Source: Lachnospiraceae bacterium (GTDB lineage Bacteria; Bacillota; Clostridia; Lachnospirales; Lachnospiraceae). From it: a DNA stretch of 64,000 bases. The notes beneath the pieces are model-generated. The model did no database searches and was not told the DNA's origin. It saw only the letters and a list, made by a program, of their open reading frames with translations. Below, in pieces: positions 33,576 to 41,759 of this stretch (positions are counted from its first letter, which is position 1; each line of letters starts with the position of its first letter). The translations under genes and the position numbers were made by a program. The stretch covers positions 1 through 64,000 of the forward strand of contig JAFUGL010000016.1 of NCBI GenBank assembly GCA_017469405.1. Direction: 5' to 3'.

Positions 33576-35594
33576 ATGAAAATTAACAAACCACAATTTA
33601 TCAACGGGTATATTTCAGAAGAAGGACATTACAAGCTGTTACACGTAGATCCGTTTATTGATGAGAAGGATTTCAGACATGATATCTGCAACGGAGCATC
33701 GCATTTTATGGAATGTGAAAAGGTATTAAAGCCTGATGCCAGTAAGTATATCATCGTAGAAGCTGACAATGAAGAGGAGGGCTTTGTCGCAGTAAGCTAT
33801 ATACATGCGCTTATAAGGGACAAGATGAAAAAGAAGGAAAATGATAAGTTTAATTCTTTTATGAATGAACCTTCTTTTGATGAAGGCTATGTGGATAATG
33901 ATGAGACATGGGATGGTTGGTATGATGAATGTATAAATGATAATGAATTAGAGGATGTTAATGAGAATTATGATGAACCCTGTGAAGAGGAAGATAGATA
34001 TTTAGATGCGGATGATCCTTTTTATTATATTGAAACGGGTGATGATATTCCTATAATTGATATGACTGATGTCTTGATAGCGCTTAATTGCAAAAATAAT
34101 CAGATGCTTCCTTTTGAGGGGATGATGACCATGGGCGGATTAAGGCAAAATCACGAGCCTTACTGGATGGGCATTGCAGATAGAACTGTATGTATAGTTA
34201 AAATCGGTTTCGGAGGTTCAGAGATATTAAGTGATGAAGAAATATCAGCACTTCGTTATTTTGAGGATTGTAATCATGTGATCTGTCTTTATATTAGGGA
34301 AGGTAATTTGAAAGAAGGAAGACTTCATTTTTTGGCTGAAGACGATTTGATTTCTAATTATTCAAGTTACAACAGTAAGAAGGATGAACTTTTTGAGGAT
34401 GAAGCTCCTGTGTTAAGCAAAGCGGTTTTATCTCTTACGGCTGATCATATTGAAGTCGGATGTTCAAAGGAGGAGCGAAAGGCGTATCAGGAAAAGCTTT
34501 TTGCTGACTGGGTTGATTATTATAATTTTATAATAGAAAATCCTGGAGATATCCACGATATGACTGAAAAGATTGTGAAGATTGATGTTGACATGCCTTC
34601 AGAATATATGGATAAAACACTTAAGCTGATTAAGCATAATATGCCTGATGTAAAAATCATTTCAATGAAAACTTTACGCACGCTAGGTATCGCCGGTATG
34701 AAGCATGATAGTAAATATAGTAGGAATCAGGAGGAAAAGTTGGATAATCTTCTTGGAATGGAGGAGACAAAAAGGGAACTGAAAAGCATAGTAAAGCTTT
34801 TGAAGTTTCAGAGGGAGAGAAAGCAAAAAGGTGTAAATGTCGAAGGACAGCATAATGTATTTATGTTTCTTGGAGCGCCCGGTACAGCTAAGACAACTGC
34901 AGCCAAAGCACTTGGAAGTATGTTGCGCGAAGAAAGACTACTTAAGAGAGACCGCTTTATATCGGTGAATGGATCACAGCTTAAGGCGGGGTACGTCGGA
35001 CAGACTGCAGCCAGAGTAGAAAATCTGTTTAAAAATTATGACATCATTCTTATAGATGAGGCTTATTCTCTTACAGCTTCACAAAATGGAGAGATGGATA
35101 TATTTGGGCAGGAGGCTTTGGCACAGCTTGCTATCGAGTTGGAACGACACGCTGAGGATAAGGTTGTTATATTTGCGGGATACGGCGGAAAGAGTGTGAC
35201 TAAAAAGGACAACAAGATGGAGGGCTTTCTTACTGCTAACCCGGGTATTAAAAGTCGAATCAATCATGTGATTTATTTTGATAGTTATTCGCCGGAGGTT
35301 ATGGTTAGGATGGTTCATGCCATGGCTAAAAGGAAGGGGTATAAGATGCTTAAATCTGCGGATACAGAATTGACAGCGTATTTCACTGAAAGATGTGCCG
35401 ATAAGGCTTTCGGTAACGGAAGAGAAGCAAGAAGATTTCTGGAAAATATGGAGCGTGTTGTGGCGGAAAGATTTTATGATCTGGGGTTAATACCGGGTGA
35501 GATTATAACCGTTAAAAAGTCTGATGTAATAAATACTATCGCTTCAGTCAGAGGCTGTGATATGCGGGAGCATACCAGATACGGGCTGATATAA
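33576..35594 (+). CDS. CbxX/CfxQ-type AAA+ ATPase with a unique N-terminal half
   Basis: A 672-residue protein. The N-terminal 370 residues carry an acidic region (near residues 100-150) and an unassigned beta-rich part. The AAA+ module of CbxX/SpoVK type starts near residue 385 (LDNLLGMEETKRELKSIVKL) with Walker A GAPGTAKTT, an FISVNGSQLKAGYVGQTA loop, Walker B IILIDEAYSL and an arginine-finger region near TANPGIKSRIN. Such ATPases remodel protein complexes. The gene is flanked by a chemoreceptor and a WYL regulator and seems to stand alone. Its leader suggests translational control. Confidence 0.87.
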   Translation: MKINKPQFINGYISEEGHYKLLHVDPFIDEKDFRHDICNGASHFMECEKVLKPDASKYIIVEADNEEEGFVAVSYIHALIRDKMKKKENDKFNSFMNEPSFDEGYVDNDETWDGWYDECINDNELEDVNENYDEPCEEEDRYLDADDPFYYIETGDDIPIIDMTDVLIALNCKNNQMLPFEGMMTMGGLRQNHEPYWMGIADRTVCIVKIGFGGSEILSDEEISALRYFEDCNHVICLYIREGNLKEGRLHFLAEDDLISNYSSYNSKKDELFEDEAPVLSKAVLSLTADHIEVGCSKEERKAYQEKLFADWVDYYNFIIENPGDIHDMTEKIVKIDVDMPSEYMDKTLKLIKHNMPDVKIISMKTLRTLGIAGMKHDSKYSRNQEEKLDNLLGMEETKRELKSIVKLLKFQRERKQKGVNVEGQHNVFMFLGAPGTAKTTAAKALGSMLREERLLKRDRFISVNGSQLKAGYVGQTAARVENLFKNYDIILIDEAYSLTASQNGEMDIFGQEALAQLAIELERHAEDKVVIFAGYGGKSVTKKDNKMEGFLTANPGIKSRINHVIYFDSYSPEVMVRMVHAMAKRKGYKMLKSADTELTAYFTERCADKAFGNGREARRFLENMERVVAERFYDLGLIPGEIITVKKSDVINTIASVRGCDMREHTRYGLI

Positions 35595-35678
35595 ATGTAC
35601 ATAAAAGCATATAGTACCATGATAAATATATGTACTTTATGGACTTATGCTATAAGTAAAAGTTTATAATTAAAATAC

Positions 35679-35731
35679 GGGATATGATATATGAAGATAA
35701 CATCTAATAATATCGTCACATATCATATCCC
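35679..35731. terminator. bidirectional terminator between AAA and WYL genes
   Basis: GGGATATGATAT (35679-35690) pairs with ATATCATATCCC (35720-35731). Short T-rich stretches flank it on both strands. Confidence 0.6.
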
Positions 35732-35739
35732 TAATATTT

Positions 35740-36954
35740 TTATATCTGTGAAATTGATTTTTGAAGTGCTTCCTTTACTTCTGTAACCAGCTTTTTAGGT
35801 GCAGTTACATGAACTATTTGGTTTTGCTGTAAGGCAAATAAAAGTGCACTGCTATACTCTACATTTTCAATTTCGGCTTTATATACCGGAAGGAGATTGC
35901 CGTTTAAATCGGTTTCGGACTTCTTTGTTTTTGATATACGTATATCCTTTCCGAAGTAGTCGACTATAATCGAAAGCACGGAGGTTTCAAAAGAGCATTT
36001 GATACGATTGCTTTTTGCATGGACCGACATCAGAGGATGTTCGGTATTATATTTTAATCCGTTAAAGAATCTTTTGTGATTAACTATATGTATATATGGT
36101 TTTAATTCTTCCGGAATAGGACTTCTTTCATCCTTGATTATCTCCATAGACAGAATTCTGTCTACTCTGAAATGCGTAACATTGTCATACTTGGAATTGG
36201 TGCATATAAGATAATAAAATCCGTTATTCCAACATAGTGCATAAGGATTAAGAATGTATTCCTTATCTATTGGCATAAGCTTTAAATGGTCAAGTCTGGA
36301 ACTGTCAAAGCTGTATCGGCCATAGGTGACTTTGATTTTATGTTTTAATGCAATGGCGGTATGAAGTTCTTCGGCTATTTTAAGTACATGCTTGTTGGAG
36401 ATGAATTTTTTGCTTTTGTAATACTTTGGAGCATTTAATGCAGCTTCGATTTCTGAACTGTATTTTGTGGGCTTCAATATATTTATTGTAAACATATCAT
36501 TTTCATTTGTAAGGGCTTTTGTGCGTGTTTCAAGATATGCCTTTTCTTCCTCTGTAAGGTAAGGGTTGGTGGTTACTGCACCGGTCAGATATTCCACATC
36601 GCTCATCTCAAGTAAGGGTTCAAAATAATATAATTCCCTTTTGTTTGAATATGGGGAGTTGATTGGAAACGTACCTTTTGGATATCTTCGTATGGTCCCG
36701 TGGAAGGTAGATAAAAATGTAGTTCTTAAGTTCGCTTCAAGACCGGTAAGTGTTTTTGATTCTAACACTGAAACAAGCTCTTTGAAATTTTGTTCAAAGG
36801 TTGTGCTTCTTCCGTTAAAGTTTTTTGATATTACGGAAAAGCCGTTTTGAATTTCACCAAGAGTAATAGGGCTTGAAGCAGAAGAGCAGTTCTTCAGTAC
36901 ATTTACTGTCATCGCCATATGAAAGAATGAAAGATTTGATTCGTATTTATACAT
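35740..36954 (-). CDS. WYL-domain transcriptional regulator
   Basis: The ATG at 36954 is preceded by TAAGGAG; the frame extends further upstream without a ribosome site. This gives 404 residues. The N-terminal third holds a winged-helix-like segment (AMTVNVLKNCSSASSPITLGEI). The WYL core is near residues 200-290: KIKVTYGRYSFD, LMPIDKEYILNPYALCWNN, GFYYLICTN and THFRVDRILSMEI. The C-terminus has the WCX-type extension (VHVTAPKKLVTEVKEAL). WYL proteins bind nucleotides or nucleic acid and often regulate stress or phage-defence operons. It is divergent from a ClpP paralogue, its likely target. Confidence 0.88.
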   Translation of the reverse strand: MYKYESNLSFFHMAMTVNVLKNCSSASSPITLGEIQNGFSVISKNFNGRSTTFEQNFKELVSVLESKTLTGLEANLRTTFLSTFHGTIRRYPKGTFPINSPYSNKRELYYFEPLLEMSDVEYLTGAVTTNPYLTEEEKAYLETRTKALTNENDMFTINILKPTKYSSEIEAALNAPKYYKSKKFISNKHVLKIAEELHTAIALKHKIKVTYGRYSFDSSRLDHLKLMPIDKEYILNPYALCWNNGFYYLICTNSKYDNVTHFRVDRILSMEIIKDERSPIPEELKPYIHIVNHKRFFNGLKYNTEHPLMSVHAKSNRIKCSFETSVLSIIVDYFGKDIRISKTKKSETDLNGNLLPVYKAEIENVEYSSALLFALQQNQIVHVTAPKKLVTEVKEALQKSISQI

Positions 36955-37077
36955 ACATTTTCTCCTTATAAAAATAAAATAACAAATTTTAAAAGTGTCG
37001 ATATACATACGGTATCACAGAGGAAAAAATATTACAATATAAATCGTAATAAATAATTTTTAAAGGAGGATATGATT

Positions 37078-37695
37078 ATGGTAATTAATCCAATTTCAGA
37101 AAACACAGATGTATTCTCAAGGAATCTTGAGCATGATATCATTTATTTGGTAGGGGAAATCAATGACGAGATGGCAGCATCGGTTATGGCGCAGCTTTTC
37201 GAAAGGGATTGTGCGGATTTAAGCAATATTCCGTATAATTCACAGGGTAGCTGCTGGTCGATAAATCCTAGTGATAAAATGCATGAGGAAAGGCCTATAA
37301 GCCTTTATATCAACAGTCCGGGCGGTTCTGTAAGTGCGGGACTTGCGATATACGATGCCATGAGGAGTCTTGACAGAAGCGTAATAACTATATGCGCCGG
37401 TATGGCTGCAAGCATGGCGGCGGTTATACTTGCAGGCGGCGACAGAAGATACATACTGCCTCATGCAGAGGTTATGATTCATCAGCCTTCGGGAGGTGCT
37501 TTGGGTAAGGCTTCGGATATCCTTGTTGCAGCGGATCATATAAGAGACAGAAAGAAGGTTTTGTATGAAATCTTAAGTGAGAGAACAGGACATAGCTATG
37601 ATACCATTTTAAATGATGCGGAGCATGATTTCTGGATGAATGCAAAGGAAGCTGTTGACTACGGGATAGTTGACGAGATTTTAATATTGAAGTAA
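37078..37695 (+). CDS. ClpP-family serine protease paralogue
   Basis: The ATG at 37078 lies 8 bases after AAAGGAGG; the ATG at 37072 is too close. This gives 205 residues. The catalytic set is intact: Ser in GMAASMAAV, His in MIHQPSGGAL, Asp in EHDFWMNAKEAVDYG. The substrate strand motif YINSPGGSV is present. Between residues 43 and 67 there is an insertion (SNIPYNSQGSCWSINPSDKM) not present in housekeeping ClpP. There is no clpX or clpC nearby. The divergent WYL gene may regulate it. It degrades unfolded or tagged proteins together with an AAA+ unfoldase, or may act on a specific partner. Confidence 0.9.
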   Translation: MVINPISENTDVFSRNLEHDIIYLVGEINDEMAASVMAQLFERDCADLSNIPYNSQGSCWSINPSDKMHEERPISLYINSPGGSVSAGLAIYDAMRSLDRSVITICAGMAASMAAVILAGGDRRYILPHAEVMIHQPSGGALGKASDILVAADHIRDRKKVLYEILSERTGHSYDTILNDAEHDFWMNAKEAVDYGIVDEILILK

Positions 37696-37767
37696 AATTG
37701 TGATGTTGATTTTAACGATGAAGCAATTAGTGTTATAACACACTTAAATAAAGGAATGATTCCGATG

Positions 37768-37787
37768 CTAAATATTATAATATTTAG
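37768..37787. promoter_or_regulatory. 20-bp perfect palindrome ahead of the nuclease gene
   Basis: CTAAATATTA followed by its exact inverse complement TAATATTTAG, ending 9 bp before the ribosome site of the nuclease gene at 37812. A possible promoter (TTTAAC 37711-37716, TATAAC 37734-37739, 17-bp spacer) lies upstream, with a 12-bp palindrome (GTGTTATAACAC) at its -10 box. Operator function is likely. Confidence 0.5.
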
Positions 37788-37811
37788 ATGGACTTTTTTG
37801 GAGGAATTACA

Positions 37812-38975
37812 ATGGAAAATAAAAATGATGAAATATTGATTTATGAAACGCTTATGATGTTGCGTGATGATAGATTTATTAGTCTGAGGGCAGAACATGA
37901 TAAAAAGAATTTGTTTGAGATTATGGGTATAACACACAGGGAAAATGTTCATAGTGCATTTTTGGCATCTCTTTTGGCTGGTGATATGGGATTAGATGAG
38001 TTTCCGGCGGAATGCTTATATATGTTATATCATAAGGTGAAAGGTGATATTCCACTTTATTCAAAAACGGGGATGTTCAAGATTAAAACTGAAAAATATA
38101 TGAATGGAAGAGTTGATATTTTTGGGATTAATGAAGAACATAAAATTGTTTTTGTGATTGAAAACAAATTGAAAAGCAAAGAGCACGATGAGCAAACAAA
38201 GAAATACTATTTGTCATTGGAGAACAACTATCCCGAATACGAAAAAATTTGTTTGTTTTTAACAATTAGTGGTGAAGAGGCGGAAGAAGAAGGCTTTATG
38301 GCAATAAGTTACCAGGATTTGTTTGACTCAGTGTTAAAACCTTGTTATGAACATCCGGATATGACAAGTGAGTATAAGGTTATTCTGTCACATTACATCA
38401 ATAATCTTACAGCACCAATTTCAACGGATGATTGTCTTTCGCCTATTGCCTTAGTGCATAAGAAAGAGTGTGAAAGTATTTATTCTGATTACAAAGAAGC
38501 ACTGCAGAAAGTATATTATGTAAATGATAAGCCGGAGCAGGAAGATGAAGATAATGAAGAAGTTTTTTTGCGTAAAGTATATAAATCTTATAGAAGCACG
38601 TTTGATGAAATCTTTTTAAGTCTTGATGAATTTGGAACTACACCTTGCGATACTATTTCCTATAAAAAAGGTGAACAGTTCCAATTATTGGTAAAACAAG
38701 GAGTATTAAGAGAGGGAGATATTGTCGAAGCAACATATAATGGACTTAATGTTAAAGGTGAGATATGTTTGCACAATGGAAAATATAGAATTAAGGTTTT
38801 TGATGATAATGGTAAGGACTATTTAAAAATTAATAATGATATAGTGGGAGGCTCACCGAGTCAGGCAATTAAAGAATATGTGTTTGTAAAGACCGGAAAG
38901 GAAATTAGTGATAATGGAATGACCCGCTGGAAGAAAAACGGAAAAACATTAAAAGATTTGTGCGAAAGACTTTGA
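37812..38975 (+). CDS. PD-(D/E)XK nuclease (PDDEXK_4-like) with RAMA/DUF4357-like tail
   Basis: The ATG at 37812 follows TTGGAGGA and gives 387 residues. The nuclease core (residues of about 25-150) has HRENVHSAFLASLL, then GRVDIFGIN (active Asp) and KIVFVIENKLKSKEHDEQT (Glu-x-Lys), the PD-(D/E)XK signature. From residue 295 on there is a second domain: VLREGDIVEATYNGL, a short beta meander, and SPSQAIKEYVF with GMTRWKKNGKTLKDL, resembling the RAMA/DUF4357 module found on restriction-modification proteins. A DNA endonuclease that senses modification is a reasonable inference. No methylase lies nearby. Confidence 0.78.
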   Translation: MENKNDEILIYETLMMLRDDRFISLRAEHDKKNLFEIMGITHRENVHSAFLASLLAGDMGLDEFPAECLYMLYHKVKGDIPLYSKTGMFKIKTEKYMNGRVDIFGINEEHKIVFVIENKLKSKEHDEQTKKYYLSLENNYPEYEKICLFLTISGEEAEEEGFMAISYQDLFDSVLKPCYEHPDMTSEYKVILSHYINNLTAPISTDDCLSPIALVHKKECESIYSDYKEALQKVYYVNDKPEQEDEDNEEVFLRKVYKSYRSTFDEIFLSLDEFGTTPCDTISYKKGEQFQLLVKQGVLREGDIVEATYNGLNVKGEICLHNGKYRIKVFDDNGKDYLKINNDIVGGSPSQAIKEYVFVKTGKEISDNGMTRWKKNGKTLKDLCERL

Positions 38976-39033
38976 TTTAAATGATTTTATAATTGATTAT
39001 ATTGATTTACTTCCTACGGGGAAAGGAGTTTTT

Positions 39034-41109
39034 ATGTCATATGTAGAATATGAAAAAGCACAGAAGGCCGGACTCAAGGCATTTAAAAGTGCAATTTCAA
39101 AAGGGGAAAATGCATATCTCCCTGTGCTTGATGAGATACTTAAGGATGTGGATATTCAAAGCGAGGTTAGCCTTGGACTTGTGCAGATACCACTTGAAAA
39201 TGTGGTGGGAACAAGTAATGCCGGAAGAACCTATGCCTTTGCCAATAACTTCATGCCTATTCTTGATTATAAAACTGAATTTGGCTCTAAATGGTCAACG
39301 CTTTGTGACAGTCAGATAGAAGAGGGAATAAGAGAGCCTATTAAGGTTTATGAATACCTCAATAAGTTTTATGTTATTGAGGGTAATAAGCGTGTATCGG
39401 TTTTGAAATACTTTGATGCGGTAAATGTACCGGCACAGGTTACACGTAAGATACCAAAGCTTACAGAGGATAAAGAGATAAAAATTTACTATGAGTTTAT
39501 GGATTTTTATAAGCTCACGGATATCAATTATATATGGTTTTCTCAGGAAGGCTTTTTCAAGAGGCTGCTCGAGCTTACTACAGATAATCCGGAGGAGCCT
39601 TGGACAGATGAACAAAAAAGAGATTTCGGTTCATTTAATCATAACTTCTGTGTTGCACTTAAGGCAAAGGGTGGAGAAAAGCTTCCTATAACCCTTGGTG
39701 ATGCGCTGCTTTTGTTTATAGATGTTTACGGTTATGAGAATGCTAAAGAGTTTACGGGAAATGAAATAAAGGAAAAGATTGATAAGCTCTGGGAGGAGTA
39801 TCTTATCGAATCGACAGGACGAGAGATTAGTCTTAAGCTTGATCCGCCTGATACCGGCAAAAAGAGTATTATGAGTTATTTTAAGGGACTCGCTCCAAAG
39901 CAGGTCAAGGTTGCATTTATATTTGATAAGGATACGGATGAGTCGGATTGGCTCTACGGACATGAGCTTGGAAGACTTTATCTTGAGGAACACTGTGCTG
40001 GTAGGATTAAGACCCTGAAGGTGCATAATCTAAATACTGAAGAGGATATCATTACGGCGATGGAGGATCTTATCCTTATGGGGGTAAAGATTTTATTTAC
40101 AACCTCTTCAAGACAGGTAAATGCAAGTCTTAAGGTTGCCGTAAATCATCCGGATGTGGTAATACTTAACTGCTCGCTCAATACCTCACATAAGCTTATA
40201 AGTACATACTATGCCAGACTTTATGAGGTAAAATTTTTATCCGGAATTCTGGCGGGTGCCATGACAACCAATGATAAAATCGGTTACCTTGCAGACTATC
40301 CGATACTTGGAATAACGGCTGATATCAATGCATTTGCACTGGGAGTTGCTATGGTTAATCCTAACGCAAAGGTCTATCTTGAATGGACTTCGCTAAAGGG
40401 AGTTGCTCATGAGGCGGCTATAGAAAATTTCAGGCGCAGGGATATTAATTATATTTCCGACCAGATTATGATTAAGCCAAGGGAAGAGGGCAGACGTTTC
40501 GGATTGTATAATATAGATGAAAATGGAACCTTTAATATCGCCATGCCGGTTTACCAGTGGGGTGTATTTTACGAGAAGCTTATAGATACCGTGCTTCAGG
40601 GCAAGCTTAAGGAGGAAGAAAAGAAGGATAACAAGGCTGTCAATTACTGGTGGGGACTATCTGCCGGAGTTGTAGATCTTATATATTCCGATAAGATTCC
40701 GGCTTCTACCTTAAGGCTGGTTAAGCTTTTCAAAAATATGATGAAGAATAATGAATTCTTCCCGTTTGATGCAGTTATCAAAGACCAGAACGGCATAATA
40801 AGAAATGAAGATAAGGAACATATGCTTCCGGAAGATATTATGAAAATGAATTGGCTTGCAGAAAATGTCGTAGGAGAGATACCTGAGATAGACGCGCTTA
40901 AGGATAGCGCAAAGTCTATCGTCGAATTAAAAGGTGTTAATTTAGATACGGATAAAGAGGCAGCAGGCAATTCGGAGACGGAAAAAGTAACTGTAAGCGA
41001 TTCAAAAGCTGAAGAGAAAAGCGTAGATAATTCGGAAGAGGAAAAAGAAAGTTTCAAAAATGCTGATGAGATGACTGAGATTAACGCATCGGATAACGAG
41101 GATGAATAA
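39034..41109 (+). CDS. fusion of ParB-like domain and BMP-family ligand-binding domain
   Basis: A 691-residue protein with a GAAAGGAG ribosome site and no signal peptide. Residues 1-120 include a ParB/sulfiredoxin-like unit (EGIREPIKVYEYLNKFYVIE followed by GNKRVSVLKYF). From residue 285 to 600 the protein has the periplasmic-binding fold of BMP/Med lipoproteins: VKVAFIFDKD, HELGRLYLEEH, GVKILFTTSSR, VKFLSGILAGAM, IGYLADYPILGITADINAFALG. A basic and acidic low-complexity tail ends the protein. BMP proteins bind nucleosides for ABC import. Here the receptor seems to be cytoplasmic and joined to a nucleotide-binding domain, so it is probably a sensor. The stop codon overlaps the next start by one base. 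Confidence 0.8.
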   Translation: MSYVEYEKAQKAGLKAFKSAISKGENAYLPVLDEILKDVDIQSEVSLGLVQIPLENVVGTSNAGRTYAFANNFMPILDYKTEFGSKWSTLCDSQIEEGIREPIKVYEYLNKFYVIEGNKRVSVLKYFDAVNVPAQVTRKIPKLTEDKEIKIYYEFMDFYKLTDINYIWFSQEGFFKRLLELTTDNPEEPWTDEQKRDFGSFNHNFCVALKAKGGEKLPITLGDALLLFIDVYGYENAKEFTGNEIKEKIDKLWEEYLIESTGREISLKLDPPDTGKKSIMSYFKGLAPKQVKVAFIFDKDTDESDWLYGHELGRLYLEEHCAGRIKTLKVHNLNTEEDIITAMEDLILMGVKILFTTSSRQVNASLKVAVNHPDVVILNCSLNTSHKLISTYYARLYEVKFLSGILAGAMTTNDKIGYLADYPILGITADINAFALGVAMVNPNAKVYLEWTSLKGVAHEAAIENFRRRDINYISDQIMIKPREEGRRFGLYNIDENGTFNIAMPVYQWGVFYEKLIDTVLQGKLKEEEKKDNKAVNYWWGLSAGVVDLIYSDKIPASTLRLVKLFKNMMKNNEFFPFDAVIKDQNGIIRNEDKEHMLPEDIMKMNWLAENVVGEIPEIDALKDSAKSIVELKGVNLDTDKEAAGNSETEKVTVSDSKAEEKSVDNSEEEKESFKNADEMTEINASDNEDE

Positions 41110-41699
41110 TGAAGATTTTATTACTGGCTGATGAAGAATCAAAATACTATTGGGATTTTTTTGAGAAAAGTAAATTAGAAGGTATAGACCTTATTATATC
41201 CTGTGGGGATTTGGCTCCGCAGTTCTTATCATTTCTTGCAACCTTTGCCAAGGTGCCTATCCTTTATGTGCATGGCAACCATGATCATTGCTATGATGAG
41301 ACACCGCCGGATGGATGCATATGTATAGATGATGATATCTATGTTCATGATGGCATAAGAATTATGGGACTTGGCGGAAGTATGTGTTATAACAACGGCA
41401 CATATCAGTATACCGAGCAGGAGATGGTTAAAAGATATAAAAAGCTTAGAAGGAAGATTAGGAAAAACGGCGGAGTTGATATACTTATAACTCATTCTCC
41501 GGCGTATCATCTGCATGACAGCAATGACCTTCCTCATACAGGTTTTAAAGTATTCCTTGATATTTTAGATGAACAAAAGCCGATGCTTTTTGCATATGGA
41601 CATGTACATATAAATTATGGACGTGACTTTAAGCGCGAATCAATGTATAATGAAACACGTGTTATCAATGCGTATGAAAAATATTTAATTGAAATATAA
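41109..41699 (+). CDS. calcineurin-like metallophosphoesterase
   Basis: A 196-residue protein. The ATG overlaps the upstream TAA (TAATG), so translation is coupled with the ParB-BMP gene. Metal-binding motifs are SCGDLAP, HGNHDH, THSPAYHLHD and YGHVHINYG. The first motif, usually DxH, reads LADEES here, so one metal ligand His is missing; this seems normal for a Lachnospiraceae subfamily that I recall. The substrate is unknown; a cyclic-nucleotide or phosphoester target linked to the ParB-BMP sensor is a guess. Confidence 0.88.
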   Translation: MKILLLADEESKYYWDFFEKSKLEGIDLIISCGDLAPQFLSFLATFAKVPILYVHGNHDHCYDETPPDGCICIDDDIYVHDGIRIMGLGGSMCYNNGTYQYTEQEMVKRYKKLRRKIRKNGGVDILITHSPAYHLHDSNDLPHTGFKVFLDILDEQKPMLFAYGHVHINYGRDFKRESMYNETRVINAYEKYLIEI

Positions 41700-41759
41700 A
41701 ATATGATATATTAGACAAATGCTGTTGTAGTATATAGTAATAAAAAGGAGATGAACAAG

